Positions 52,009 to 60,228 of a DNA stretch of 64,000 nt are shown here, one piece after another. The notes under the pieces were generated by a model. It did no database searches. It saw only the letters and a list, made by a program, of their open reading frames with translations, and had not been told where the DNA came from. Source of the stretch: Alphaproteobacteria bacterium (GTDB lineage Bacteria > Pseudomonadota > Alphaproteobacteria > CAAGCB01 > CAG-977); NCBI GenBank assembly GCA_900768465.1, contig CAAGCY010000014.1, positions 1-64,000 of the forward strand, read 5' to 3'. A program made the translations under genes and the position numbers. How positions within the stretch are numbered: position 1 is the stretch's first letter; every line of letters begins with the position of its first letter.

Positions 52009-52588
52009 CTTTCGCCTCCTGCTGCCAAACGATGCGCTGCAAGTTCGGGTCGAACACGGTTTTCAGACGTTGAATCATCGGCGCGCGCGGTCCCGTAAAG
52101 CGGGCAGCGATAAACGCGTAGCGTCCTTTGTCCACCCGCCGCAAATATCCCGCGTGGCACAGCGCGATCACATAGGTTTTGACCGTCCACATAGCCAACG
52201 GAGTTTCTTCCGTCGATGCCGCCGCCACCAAATCCAGATAGCTGAAATCACGCAGCATACGCATCGCCCGCCACATCTGCTGCGTCCCGTTTCCCGACGT
52301 TGACAGCTCCCCTTGGGGATTGACGTTCGGGGCGTTCACACCGACATCTTTGGACAATTTGAAAACCGTCGGCGTTTTTGTATTGCCTTCCGACGCTTTG
52401 ATGACGTATCCGCCTTTGACGAGGGCACGGAGGTATGTTCTGAGCGTTTCCCGCTTCAAATCGCAGAAACTGTTCGCCAGACCCGTCAATGTAAATCCGT
52501 CCTTGTGGGCGCGAATAGCCTCCCACATCGCTTGGCGACCGCTGGGATTTTTGGCTTTCATGCGCAAGTGTATCGGTTTGTTCGCCAT
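52001..52588 (-). CDS. Winged-helix early regulator
   Basis: From MANKPIHLRMKAKNPSG (52588) the 195-residue protein has two winged-helix-like repeats: WEAIRAHKDGFTLTGLANSF and, near residue 105, WRAMRMLRDFSYLDLVAAAS. It overlaps MuB by 1 bp. Role inferred as DNA-binding. Confidence 0.7.
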   Translation of the reverse strand: MANKPIHLRMKAKNPSGRQAMWEAIRAHKDGFTLTGLANSFCDLKRETLRTYLRALVKGGYVIKASEGNTKTPTVFKLSKDVGVNAPNVNPQGELSTSGNGTQQMWRAMRMLRDFSYLDLVAAASTEETPLAMWTVKTYVIALCHAGYLRRVDKGRYAFIAARFTGPRAPMIQRLKTVFDPNLQRIVWQQEAKDD

Positions 52589-53322
52589 CACAGCCCCGCT
52601 TTCCGCGCCATCGGCGGCACGCCCGTGAAGAAATCGCGCTGATAATCGCCCGCGCAAACCGATTTCAAACCCTTTGTCACCGCAAATTCGCGCACGCGGT
52701 CAAGGTTGACGCAGACGCGGCGCACGGAACCCGCGCTTTCTTTCAGGATTTTTTCGCACAAGTCCTGTTCGACGGCGATACCGTTCGCATAAAGCTTCGT
52801 CAAATGCTTGACGTCTTCTATCGAAGCGGGCTGCGCCGCCACCCAATCCAGCATACGCCCGTGGACACGTTCCCATTTTTGCAGCTTGGCGGGCATGGCT
52901 TCTTCGCCGATTAAAATGATTGTGGCCTGCGAACTTTCATAGATGTCGCGCACGACCTCAACCATGCGTTTTTGAACCAGATAATCGGCTTCGTCGATGA
53001 TCAGCGGACGCTGGGACAGCGACAGCTCTTCGCCGATCTGATCCATCATGTCGGGAATCGTATAGGCGGGCTGAATGCCCATTTCACCCAGAATGGACGT
53101 GCAGAGCTTTTTCGGCGTCCATACGCTTTTGACTTGGACGTGATAAGCTTTGTGCTTGTTCGCCGCATAAATCGCCGCGAACGTCTTGCCGTATCCGGAA
53201 AAACCGTAAAAAGTCGCCATGCCGGGCAGACCGTAATCGCGGTTTTTGACCCGATACACCAGTTCGTTCAGCAACGCGACGTTGCGCAGCGGAGCGATTG
53301 TGTTCTTGACAGTATCATTCAT
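52588..53322 (-). CDS. Transposition activator ATPase MuB
   Basis: The 244-residue AAA+ protein has Walker A YGFSGYGKT near residue 42 and Walker B PLIIDEADYL near 107, with the C-terminal DNA-binding part. It picks target DNA and stimulates MuA. The start at 53322 suits the AAGGAG site; an ATG 9 bp upstream (53331) is too close to it. Confidence 0.92.
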   Translation of the reverse strand: MNDTVKNTIAPLRNVALLNELVYRVKNRDYGLPGMATFYGFSGYGKTFAAIYAANKHKAYHVQVKSVWTPKKLCTSILGEMGIQPAYTIPDMMDQIGEELSLSQRPLIIDEADYLVQKRMVEVVRDIYESSQATIILIGEEAMPAKLQKWERVHGRMLDWVAAQPASIEDVKHLTKLYANGIAVEQDLCEKILKESAGSVRRVCVNLDRVREFAVTKGLKSVCAGDYQRDFFTGVPPMARKAGL

Positions 53323-53381
53323 TCGTGTCATTCTCCTTTTGTTTTGTTATGGGCGGTTTCCTTTGACGGAAGCCGCTTTTT

Positions 53382-55451
53382 TCATGCCGTCATGGCGGCT
53401 TCCATTCCGAAATCCTGCGCGAAGTCCATTCGTTGAATGTATTCAGGGGATTCGGAGTATTGGGCGAACCAGCGACGGTCTTCGGCGGAAATGCTTTCCC
53501 CTTTTTCGATTTTGTCGCGAATATCGACGGCTTTGCGGAACCTCGCCGCGGGCGTGTCAATATCGGCGGCGGGCGCAGCGTTCTGCTCCGCCTCAAACTC
53601 TTTTAAAAACGCTTCGTTTTTGGACGCTTCCTCTTCGGTCATGGGCGCAGCGGACGGCGCGGGCAAATAACGCCGCCCCATTTCCTCCAGCACTTCCTGC
53701 TGCTGTTCGCCCAATCGGGCAAGCCGTCCCTGCGCCCTTTGCTGACGTTTCTTTTCGTCATAGGCGACGGGCATAAAGGCGCGCTTGTTTTCTTCAAATC
53801 TGGCGACGCAAATCAAACGCCCCGGCAAAGTGCCGTCCCATTCGCGCACCCAAACTTTCGACGCGTCGTGAATGTCAAACCCGACGGAAACCTCTTCGTC
53901 GTGGTAGTGCGCCAGCAAAGGCGAACCGTACACGTTATTGAACAAGCTGACCAAACAGCGGGAGCATTTGCGAACCACATACGGACGCGACAAATCGTTC
54001 ACCTCCGCAGGTGTCAGAACATCGGGGCGGTAATCGGGAAAATCGGGATTTCCGGCTTCCCACGCTTCGTTCGGCGTCATGTGCCGCTTCTTTCCCGTTT
54101 CCGCATCGACAATGACGGGCAGAAAAGAATGCGGGTGGTCGTTGTAAGCGGCGAAACACCGTTCGCAATACGCGATAAAGCCTTGCCAATCGGGCAATAA
54201 GCGGCTTCTCCCGTCCTGTTTGACCTCGCGCCGATTGATGTGGAAAACCTTTTGCTTGGCTTCCGGATCCATCGGCTTGCCCATGTATGTCGGCAACATT
54301 TTCGCCGCCTTGACCCAAATCGTCTGGTGCAGACGTTCAATCACGCCGCGCGCTTGGGAATTGTAGGCGATGCTGTTCTTTTTCGTGATGCCCAGACGGG
54401 CGCAAAACATATCGACCGTCGTGTTGTTAAACCCGTTTCCGTTGTCAACGTAGAAAACATCGGGAACGCCGTTGGTCGTCACCGCGTGTATCAAGCTGTC
54501 CATGACGGACGCGGTCGATTCGACGATGTTCAGACTGAACCCGACGGCTTTGCGGGTATATACGTCAATAATTGTCGTAACTTCAGGGCGGAAAGGCTTG
54601 CCGTGGATCGGGTGCGCGATTTCGGCGTCGAACGTGTGTCCGTCGGCGCAATAAATCGCGCCGGGCCACAAATGCGACACGTCGCGGGAAACGTAAGCGC
54701 GGAAAGCCTTTCCCTCGCGCGCCCCGACGCGTCCCTTGTTCGCCAGCAGTTTGCCGATTTTTTCAAGGTAAAACTTCGCCTGTCTGTAACTGGGGGCAAG
54801 CGCGGGCATATTTTCCTGCATCATTTCAACGCAAGAGCTTAAAGACGGTTTTTGCGGGCGAAAATACAATCGGGCAAAAGCATCAAACCATGCCGGAGCA
54901 ACAACCTGTTCGTCCTTGGCGGGGACGGGTGTCAAGCCTTTCAATCCCGCCGTATCGCGCATTTTGTACCAGTTGAACAGGCTGGCGCGGGACAGTTTTA
55001 CGGCTCCGCCCGTCTTGGCGTTCGCCTTGCGAATCAATTCAGCAAAAGACGGTTCCAGCGTTCCGTTTTTCAAACCGTTTAACACGGCTTTAATCGCGTT
55101 GTTTTTTCCGCACGTCGCCGCCAGATTGTCAATCGCCGCCAAAACCGCGGCTCTGGCTTCCGCCGTTTCCCGCTGCCATGACTTGGCTTCGGACAAATCG
55201 GCGTCGTCGGGACGCTCAATCACTTCTTTCGACCGCCGTTCCGGCACGTTCGACAAAGAACGGCGCGCCAGCTCTTCTTTCGCTCGGACGGGCAAAGAAG
55301 CGATATTGTATTCCTTGCCCCCGCCGCGTCCCGAACGGGGACGCGATTGCCAGTTTTCACGTTTTGCTTTATCAATGATACAGATTTTTGTTGTAGGAAG
55401 CGTGGGCAGTTTCATTTCTGCCAATTCTTGTGCCGAGAACCATTCTTTCAT
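53382..55451 (-). CDS. Mu-type DDE transposase A
   Basis: The 689-residue transposase has an N-terminal HTH (residues 1-65, FSAQELAEMKLPTLPTTK), helical end-binding domains, and the RNase H core with YCADGHTFDAE (first Asp), FYVDNGNGFNN (second Asp) and ARGVIERLHQTI (Glu). The C-terminal ~100 residues hold the MuB/ClpX-interaction region. It joins prophage ends to target DNA and makes the 5-bp duplication. Confidence 0.96.
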   Translation of the reverse strand: MKEWFSAQELAEMKLPTLPTTKICIIDKAKRENWQSRPRSGRGGGKEYNIASLPVRAKEELARRSLSNVPERRSKEVIERPDDADLSEAKSWQRETAEARAAVLAAIDNLAATCGKNNAIKAVLNGLKNGTLEPSFAELIRKANAKTGGAVKLSRASLFNWYKMRDTAGLKGLTPVPAKDEQVVAPAWFDAFARLYFRPQKPSLSSCVEMMQENMPALAPSYRQAKFYLEKIGKLLANKGRVGAREGKAFRAYVSRDVSHLWPGAIYCADGHTFDAEIAHPIHGKPFRPEVTTIIDVYTRKAVGFSLNIVESTASVMDSLIHAVTTNGVPDVFYVDNGNGFNNTTVDMFCARLGITKKNSIAYNSQARGVIERLHQTIWVKAAKMLPTYMGKPMDPEAKQKVFHINRREVKQDGRSRLLPDWQGFIAYCERCFAAYNDHPHSFLPVIVDAETGKKRHMTPNEAWEAGNPDFPDYRPDVLTPAEVNDLSRPYVVRKCSRCLVSLFNNVYGSPLLAHYHDEEVSVGFDIHDASKVWVREWDGTLPGRLICVARFEENKRAFMPVAYDEKKRQQRAQGRLARLGEQQQEVLEEMGRRYLPAPSAAPMTEEEASKNEAFLKEFEAEQNAAPAADIDTPAARFRKAVDIRDKIEKGESISAEDRRWFAQYSESPEYIQRMDFAQDFGMEAAMTA

Positions 55452-55912
55452 GACCGCCTCCGGATTTTGACAGGCGCGACTGTGTTCAATGTTTTTTGAT
55501 ACTTTTTCAGCTCTTCAATCTGTTGCGCGACGCGCCCGCGTTCGGCAAGCAAAGCTTCGTCGCCAAACAGCACGGTGAAACCTTCGTCTTTTAACAGCTC
55601 GTCCCACACCCGCGGCGTTTCAGCCACGCGAACCAAAACGATAAATCTGTAAAGGGTGATTTGATGGTCGGTGTTCGCTTCGCTGGAATAATTGTCCAGC
55701 ATCGCTTTTGAAAAACTCGGACAATTCATGGCTTCCGCCATTTCTACGGCGATTTGCTCTCTTGTTTTGTGGCTTTCTTTTAAAATCAAAGAAACCAGAC
55801 GCTTGATTTTGCCGCTCAAATCAACGGTCGCCGAAACAACCGCAGGACTGCGGACGGGATAAAACCGTTCAAACAAATCAAGCGTTTCCGTATCTTTGAA
55901 TTTCTTTGACAT
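55448..55912 (-). CDS. Small HTH protein between Ner and MuA
   Basis: The 154-residue protein has KRLVSLILKESHKTREQIAV near residue 36 and FSKAMLDNYSSEAN near 67. These match a family found in this slot of Mu-like phages. A helix-turn-helix is likely. The stop overlaps the MuA start by 4 bp. Confidence 0.75.
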   Translation of the reverse strand: MSKKFKDTETLDLFERFYPVRSPAVVSATVDLSGKIKRLVSLILKESHKTREQIAVEMAEAMNCPSFSKAMLDNYSSEANTDHQITLYRFIVLVRVAETPRVWDELLKDEGFTVLFGDEALLAERGRVAQQIEELKKYQKTLNTVAPVKIRRRS

Positions 55913-55916
55913 CGCT

Positions 55917-56228
55917 TTAACCTTTATCGGCGTTTACCATGACTTTGTCGCAAAAAGCATTGGCAGAAGAATCAAAAACAATGTCTTCCGCTTCATACGG
56001 AAAAATGCCAAACCAACCGAGGCATTTTTTAGTCGAATCAAAAACGTTGATGCCGATTTCTTCATCACCGCCGTCAATCGCAGCGATAATTTCATCAACA
56101 TCACTGCTTTTTATGACCAGTTCCTCCGTATCCATGACTTTAAAAACAACGTCTGGAACGGCTTTTTTGCATGACACGAGAAGATTTCTGATTGTTTTTT
56201 CGTTTTTTTCCGAAATGTATTCAGCCAT
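55917..56228 (-). CDS. Hypothetical acidic early protein (103 residues)
   Basis: The protein is acidic (DVDEIIAAIDGGDEEIGINV) and ends FDSSANAFCDKVMVNADKG. AGGAGG precedes the ATG. No family was recognised. An acidic DNA-mimic role is possible but not supported by motifs. Confidence 0.6.
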   Translation of the reverse strand: MAEYISEKNEKTIRNLLVSCKKAVPDVVFKVMDTEELVIKSSDVDEIIAAIDGGDEEIGINVFDSTKKCLGWFGIFPYEAEDIVFDSSANAFCDKVMVNADKG

Positions 56229-56259
56229 GTTTCCTCCTTTTGCGACAAAAAATGTTTGT

Positions 56260-56541
56260 TTAAGCGGCTTTGCTTTTTTGACGTTGCCGAAAGATTCGAA
56301 TTCCCGTATATTTAGAGAGTCGGGAACTTTTACGGCTTCCGTCGGCGTTAAAGCGATGCGGCCACAATTTTTGAACTGGAATGTCCAAAAATTCGGCGAT
56401 GACTTTTTCGGCGGCGGGAAATGGAGTGGTTAAAGCTTTTGAACAGGCGCGGCTGGACAGCCCCGCTTTTAATGAAAGACTTTTTAAGGTCATGCCTTTA
56501 CGCAGGATCATGCACTTAATTCTGACTGCTCTGACATCCAT
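56260..56541 (-). CDS. ner: Ner-like DNA-binding regulator
   Basis: The start MDVRAVRIKCMILRKGM (56541) is preferred. The 93-residue protein has the Ner pattern LKSLSLKAGLSSRACSKALT, then PFPAAEKVIAEFLDIPVQKL and WPHRF. Ner damps early and repressor promoters of Mu. It is divergent from the repressor gene. Confidence 0.9.
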   Translation of the reverse strand: MDVRAVRIKCMILRKGMTLKSLSLKAGLSSRACSKALTTPFPAAEKVIAEFLDIPVQKLWPHRFNADGSRKSSRLSKYTGIRIFRQRQKSKAA

Positions 56542-56740
56542 GATTGTTCTTGACCTCTCTGGTTGAACCGACCCTGTCCGGTCGGTTTTTTCTGGGGTGT
56601 TAAATTCAACTTGTAGAATGAACATAGGACAACAAATTGGATTTGTAAAGTCTAAAATTTGCCTTACAGTTTTGTTTGTTGCCTTTTCATAGGATTGACT
56701 GTGATTTTTTCAATAAAATCAAATCGTTGAAAGAAGTGTA
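56542..56740. promoter_or_regulatory. Early/repressor control region
   Basis: This is the gap between divergent ner and repressor genes. It has GGACAACAAA facing TTTGTTGCC, the half-sites ATTTGTAAAG and ATTTGCCTTAC, and GTCTAAAA at 56650-56657 that recalls the core of the transposase sites, perhaps an internal enhancer as in Mu. A/T-rich promoter boxes face both ways but were not fixed to the base. Confidence 0.6.
56566..56592 (+). terminator. Hairpin with T-run in the ner leader
   Basis: AACCGACC and GGTCGGTT form an 8-bp stem with loop CTGTCC, followed by TTTTT on the plus strand. It would stop plus-strand transcripts coming from the early operon side before the repressor gene. Confidence 0.6.
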
Positions 56741-57193
56741 ATGCTTGACGAAAAAACTGTTGAAAACCTTACGGTTACGGAAAAGAACCGCAAGGCTATG
56801 GCTTCCAGATGGCGTGATTTGTGGATTCGTTCAGATTTGAGCCAAGACGAATTCGCAAAAAGTTTAGAAGTTGCCCCATCAACGTTTAAAAATTGGATTT
56901 CAGGCCGAAGCTGCCCGACCATTGATACGCTTTTGTACATCTGCGAAAAACATGATGTATCGTTTTATTGGCTTGCGACAGGGACGGAGTCCCCTGAGAA
57001 AACGTCAGGAAAGCCGGATAAAAAGGAATTGTTGCACGCCATTGAAACCGTTGAAGAAACTCTTTCTTCGGCGAAAAAAAACATTGAACCCTTGAAAAAA
57101 GCGGAATTGATTTTAGCCATTTACGACCTTTTCACGTCCGAAAGCAAACCTTCGCCTGCTCAGATCGTCGGCATTCTTTCAAAAATTATATAA
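56741..57193 (+). CDS. Prophage repressor (XRE-type HTH)
   Basis: The 150-residue protein has an HTH near residues 31-55 (LSQDEFAKSLEVAPSTFKNW) and a C-terminal helical part for oligomers. There is no LexA-like protease serine-lysine pair, so it is unlikely to be RecA-cleaved. It lies on the plus strand at the left end like Mu c. Confidence 0.85.
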   Translation: MLDEKTVENLTVTEKNRKAMASRWRDLWIRSDLSQDEFAKSLEVAPSTFKNWISGRSCPTIDTLLYICEKHDVSFYWLATGTESPEKTSGKPDKKELLHAIETVEETLSSAKKNIEPLKKAELILAIYDLFTSESKPSPAQIVGILSKII

Positions 57194-57246
57194 TTTTATC
57201 ACTTTGGACGCTTTCATGCGCCAGTCTAAAAATAACTGTCAAAAAA

Positions 57247-57284
57247 GCGGATTGAGTCTAAAAAGCCCAATCCGCCATTTTTTT
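57247..57284 (+). terminator. Terminator after repressor gene
   Basis: GCGGATTG (57247-57254) and CAATCCGC (57268-57275) form an 8-bp stem, followed by seven T. It overlaps the weak L2 site. Confidence 0.7.
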
Positions 57285-57298
57285 AATCGGTCTTTAAA

Positions 57299-57358
57299 AT
57301 CCCTTTGAATCCGCCGTTATCCCGCTATATCCCCGTAAATCCCACTATATCCCGCTTG
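57299..57358. repeat. Six ATCC(C/G) blocks at exact 10-bp period
   Basis: ATCC(C/G) begins at 57299, 57309, 57319, 57329, 57339 and 57349, separated by variable 5-mers. One block per helical turn suggests binding or bending on one DNA face. It lies between sites L1 and L2. Confidence 0.8.
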
Positions 57359-57383
57359 GTCTAAATATAAGTGTCAAGTCACA

Positions 57384-57388
57384 CCAAA
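57384..57388. repeat. 5-bp target duplication CCAAA, copy 2
   Basis: Matches 20848-20852 on the other flank. Removing the prophage and one copy joins TTCAAGTCCAAA to GCGTGCGATT, the native leader of the esterase. Confidence 0.9.
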
Positions 57389-57463
57389 GCGTGCGATTTG
57401 ACATTTTGTGTTGATAACAAAGCCGTCGAAGCGCAAAGAATCGAAAAAATCCGGCAACAAAAA

Positions 57464-57488
57464 AAGCCCCGATAAACGGAGCTTTTTT
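57464..57488 (-). terminator. Terminator after tRNA-Thr
   Basis: On the minus strand AAGCTCCG and CGGGGCTT pair around TTTAT and are followed by a T-run, just beyond the tRNA 3' end. Confidence 0.8.
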
Positions 57489-57490
57489 AA

Positions 57491-57566
<76 letters not shown>

Positions 57567-57578
57567 ACGACAAGGTTC

Positions 57579-57606
57579 TTTATAACGTATTTTATAAAAA
57601 CTGCAA
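57579..57606 (-). promoter_or_regulatory. Promoter of tRNA-Thr
   Basis: On the minus strand TTGCAG (57606-57601) and TATAAA (57584-57579) are 16 bp apart, with the tRNA 5' end 13 bp downstream of the -10 box. Confidence 0.6.
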
Positions 57607-57650
57607 GCGTTTTTTTTCGGACTGCGTAAAAAATTCAAAAAACACCCCTC

Positions 57651-57679
57651 TTGACTTTTTGTCGTTTTTGTCCAATAAT
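57651..57679 (+). promoter_or_regulatory. Promoter of the lipoprotein-like gene
   Basis: TTGACT (57651-57656) and AATAAT (57674-57679) are 17 bp apart, 35 bp before the ATG at 57715. Confidence 0.6.
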
Positions 57680-57714
57680 TGAGTGTGTAGTAAGGAAAGA
57701 GGGGGAATTGTAAA

Positions 57715-58281
57715 ATGTCGTTGGAATCATTTTTAAACAAACCCGTTGACGTTTATCCGTCCGGAAAAACGCCCCGCGACCATGGATTGAAAGTGTCCCG
57801 ATACGGCAAACAGCTTGCCGCGATGACAACCGTCGCCGCCGCCGCCGTTGTGCTGATGGCGTCCTGCGGCGATAAATCCTATACTCAAATGAACGCGCTA
57901 AAAAGCAAAGTTTCCTTGACGGAACAGCGCGACATCAAACAATCCTATGACGAAGCTTTGCTGTGGAAAATCGATTCGCTCCATTGGGACGAAGGAAGGG
58001 ATTTGCAATCCGCCATTTCCGAAGCCGTGCGTTCCATGCAGACGAATCTGCCCGCCGATACGGCGCAATGGACGCCGCGGGACTATGTTCTGTCCGACCA
58101 CGCGCAACAGCGCTATAACGAGGCTCTGCCGACCGCCATCAACATAGGCTCGCTGAAAATGAATCGCATCAACAAACATTTCCGCGACGATTTGCGCGAC
58201 GACATCGCCAAAGTCAACGATGCCAAAGACAAAGAATACGCGGCGCAAGCGGCGGCGCAGGCAAAGGCTTTTTCCCGCTGA
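57715..58281 (+). CDS. Hypothetical membrane or lipoprotein-like protein
   Basis: The 188-residue protein has ~36 polar N-terminal residues, then a hydrophobic stretch ending LMASCGDK, which looks like a lipobox placed late. An internal start near MTTVAAAAVV (residue 37) would make a normal lipoprotein signal. The rest is helical and charged. No family was recognised; it has its own promoter. Confidence 0.65.
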   Translation: MSLESFLNKPVDVYPSGKTPRDHGLKVSRYGKQLAAMTTVAAAAVVLMASCGDKSYTQMNALKSKVSLTEQRDIKQSYDEALLWKIDSLHWDEGRDLQSAISEAVRSMQTNLPADTAQWTPRDYVLSDHAQQRYNEALPTAINIGSLKMNRINKHFRDDLRDDIAKVNDAKDKEYAAQAAAQAKAFSR

Positions 58282-58283
58282 AA

Positions 58284-59360
58284 TCAGCGCACGGCGTCGA
58301 TAATTCCGCCGCCCGCGACCAAATCGTCGTCATACAGAACAACGGACTGTCCGGGGGCGATGCCGCGTTGAGTCAATTCAAAATCGACTTTGATTTCCGA
58401 TTCGGACAAAGGCGTTGCCAAAACGGGCGTTGCGGGTTGCGACGAACGGATTTTTGCTGTAAACCGACGCGGTTCCGTTATCGGCGTCACCCCCGACCAG
58501 TTGACGTTCGACGCCGTCAAGGTGTGGCGGACGTTTTCGTCTTCAAATCCGACGATGACATTGTTTTTTTCAACGTCAAAGCCCAAAACGTACAGCGGTT
58601 TTTCGGCGGCGATGCCCAATCCTTTGCGCTGACCGACGGTATAGTTCCAAATGCCTTGATGCGTTCCCAGCACTTTGCCGTCTTTGGTAATAAAATTTCC
58701 CGCTTTGGGCTGAGTTTGCAAAATATCGTTGATGTCGCCGCTGTAAAAATCCTGACTGTCGGGTTTGTCCCCAACTTCCAGTCCGATTTCGCGCGCGATT
58801 TGACGGATTTCCGCTTTCGTTTTATCTCCTAAGGGCAACAGGATTTTTGCCAGCTGACTTTGTTCCAAACGATACAAAAAATAAGATTGGTCTTTTTTGG
58901 CATCGGCGCCTTTCAGCAGCTGCCAGCGGTTTAAAGCCCCGTCAAAGCGCAGGCGCGCGTAATGCCCCGTCGCGAATTTGTCGAAATCCAATCCGTGTTC
59001 GCGGGCGGCTTGGGGCAAAGCTTTGAATTTGATTTTGGCGTTGCACCACACGCACGGATTCGGCGTTCTGCCCGACAGATATTCCTGTTTGAAATTTTCC
59101 AGCACGGTTTTTTTGTAAACATCGGAACAATCCAGCGTGTAATAAGGAATATCCAGCCGTTCGCATACGGCGCGGGCGGCTTCGACGTCTTGTTCTTCGT
59201 GCGGACCGAAACACGCGTCGGCGGTTGCCGATCCGTGAAAAGCCCGCCCTTTTTCCCATATCGACATTGTCGCGCCGATGACTTCGTGTCCCGCTTTTTT
59301 CAGCAAATACGCCGCGACCGAAGAATCGACCCCTCCGCTCATTCCGACCAAAACTTTCAT
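58284..59360 (-). CDS. mnmA: tRNA 2-thiouridylase MnmA
   Basis: The enzyme thiolates U34 of tRNA-Lys/Glu/Gln. From MKVLVGMSGGVDSSVAAYL (59360) the 358-residue protein has the PP-loop GGVDSS, the GHYAR block and a C-terminal beta domain. The first cysteine site is NPCVWCN, a CxxC form. The usual second catalytic Cys (DSQDICF-type) is replaced: DSQDFYSGD. Hence it may belong to the Fe-S-dependent subtype or use another thiol. Confidence 0.93.
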   Translation of the reverse strand: MKVLVGMSGGVDSSVAAYLLKKAGHEVIGATMSIWEKGRAFHGSATADACFGPHEEQDVEAARAVCERLDIPYYTLDCSDVYKKTVLENFKQEYLSGRTPNPCVWCNAKIKFKALPQAAREHGLDFDKFATGHYARLRFDGALNRWQLLKGADAKKDQSYFLYRLEQSQLAKILLPLGDKTKAEIRQIAREIGLEVGDKPDSQDFYSGDINDILQTQPKAGNFITKDGKVLGTHQGIWNYTVGQRKGLGIAAEKPLYVLGFDVEKNNVIVGFEDENVRHTLTASNVNWSGVTPITEPRRFTAKIRSSQPATPVLATPLSESEIKVDFELTQRGIAPGQSVVLYDDDLVAGGGIIDAVR

Positions 59361-59391
59361 CGCTGTATCCTTTTTTTTGAGTGTATCCGCT

Positions 59392-60228
59392 TCAAATTTT
59401 CTTTTGCCGCGCCGCTTCGACCGTGTTTTCCAACAGCATCGCAATGGTCATGGGACCTACGCCTTTGGGAACGGGGGTTATGGCGGCGCATTTGTCGAAA
59501 CACGCGTCAAAATCCACGTCGCCGCACAATTTGCCGTCTTCCAATCGATTGATGCCGACATCAATCACGATGGCGCCGTCTTTAATCCAATCGGCTTTGA
59601 CGGTCTTCGGCTTGCCGATTGCCGCAACGACAATATCGGCGGAACGGCACAAAGCGGGCAAGTCCCGTGTTTTGGAATGAGCCGTCGTTACCGTGCAGTT
59701 CGCGTTCAGCAACAGCTGAGCCATAGGCTTGCCCACAATGACGGAACGCCCGATGACAACGGCGCGAAGCCCCGTCAAATCCTGTTTGGCAAGGCGTATC
59801 AGCCGCATACAGCCCTTTGGCGTGCAGGCGACGGGCGCGGGTTCGCCGATAAGCAGCTTGCCCAAATTCAAAGGGTGAAAGCCGTCAACATCCTTGGCGG
59901 GATTGATGGTTTGCAGAATTTCTTGTTCGTTCAAAGGCGCGGGCAACGGCATTTGCACCAAAATCCCGTCCACCGTTTCATCGGCGTTCAGCTGTTCGAT
60001 TAAAGCCGTCAATTCCTCCTGCGTCGCGCTGTCCAAGCGGTAAACCAGAGATTCGACACCGACTTCGGCGGCGGCTTTTTCCTTGTTGCGGACGTAAATC
60101 GCGGACGCGGGATTGTCGCCGACCAAAATGACGGTAAGCTTCGGCGCGCGCGGCATCGCTTTGACCCGTTCCGCCAGTTCCGCGCGGCATTGTTTTGCCA
60201 GTTCAAACCCGTTCAACAGCAAAGTCAT
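59392..60228 (-). CDS. folD: Bifunctional methylene-THF dehydrogenase/cyclohydrolase FolD
   Basis: The 278-residue protein interconverts 5,10-methylene-, methenyl- and 10-formyl-THF with NADP. DNPASAIYVRNKEKAA near residue 38 (catalytic Lys), PLPAPLNE near 93 and VIGRSVIVGKPMAQLLL near 160 are family motifs. It overlaps yggU by 4 bp. Confidence 0.96.
   Translation of the reverse strand: MTLLLNGFELAKQCRAELAERVKAMPRAPKLTVILVGDNPASAIYVRNKEKAAAEVGVESLVYRLDSATQEELTALIEQLNADETVDGILVQMPLPAPLNEQEILQTINPAKDVDGFHPLNLGKLLIGEPAPVACTPKGCMRLIRLAKQDLTGLRAVVIGRSVIVGKPMAQLLLNANCTVTTAHSKTRDLPALCRSADIVVAAIGKPKTVKADWIKDGAIVIDVGINRLEDGKLCGDVDFDACFDKCAAITPVPKGVGPMTIAMLLENTVEAARQKKI

Larger units (their letters stand above)
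20853..57383 (-). mobile_element. Mu-like transposable prophage, 36,531 bp
   Basis: Both ends begin 5'-TGT, with the first transposase site eight bases in: TGTTGCGC then GACATTTAT at 20853, and TGTGACTT then GACACTTAT read inward from 57383. CCAAA flanks both. Contents follow Mu order: repressor, Ner, MuA, MuB, GemA, Mor-like, terminase, portal, gpF-like, capsid, sheath, tube, tape measure, baseplate, fibres, lysis and com. No frame in the core set is broken except the poly-G fibre gene. No Gam homologue was recognised. It is probably functional or recently so. Confidence 0.95.
57224..57383. promoter_or_regulatory. Prophage left end with MuA-type sites (L1-L3)
   Basis: Complement of the site motif occurs at 57359-57376 (L1, nearly perfect) and 57224-57241 (L3); a weaker match beginning GTCTAAAAAG lies at 57256 (L2). 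The terminal TGTGACTT reads inward from 57383. The L1-L2-L3 spread resembles Mu's left end. Confidence 0.8.

Noticed and set aside
57299..57358. CRISPR-like array
   Set aside because: The 5-bp blocks at 10-bp period are far too short, and no cas genes lie in the window.
20853..57383. Site-specific (tRNA-targeted) integration at tRNA-Thr
   Set aside because: The prophage ends 107 bp short of the tRNA, carries no integrase, and has Mu-type ends with a 5-bp duplication.
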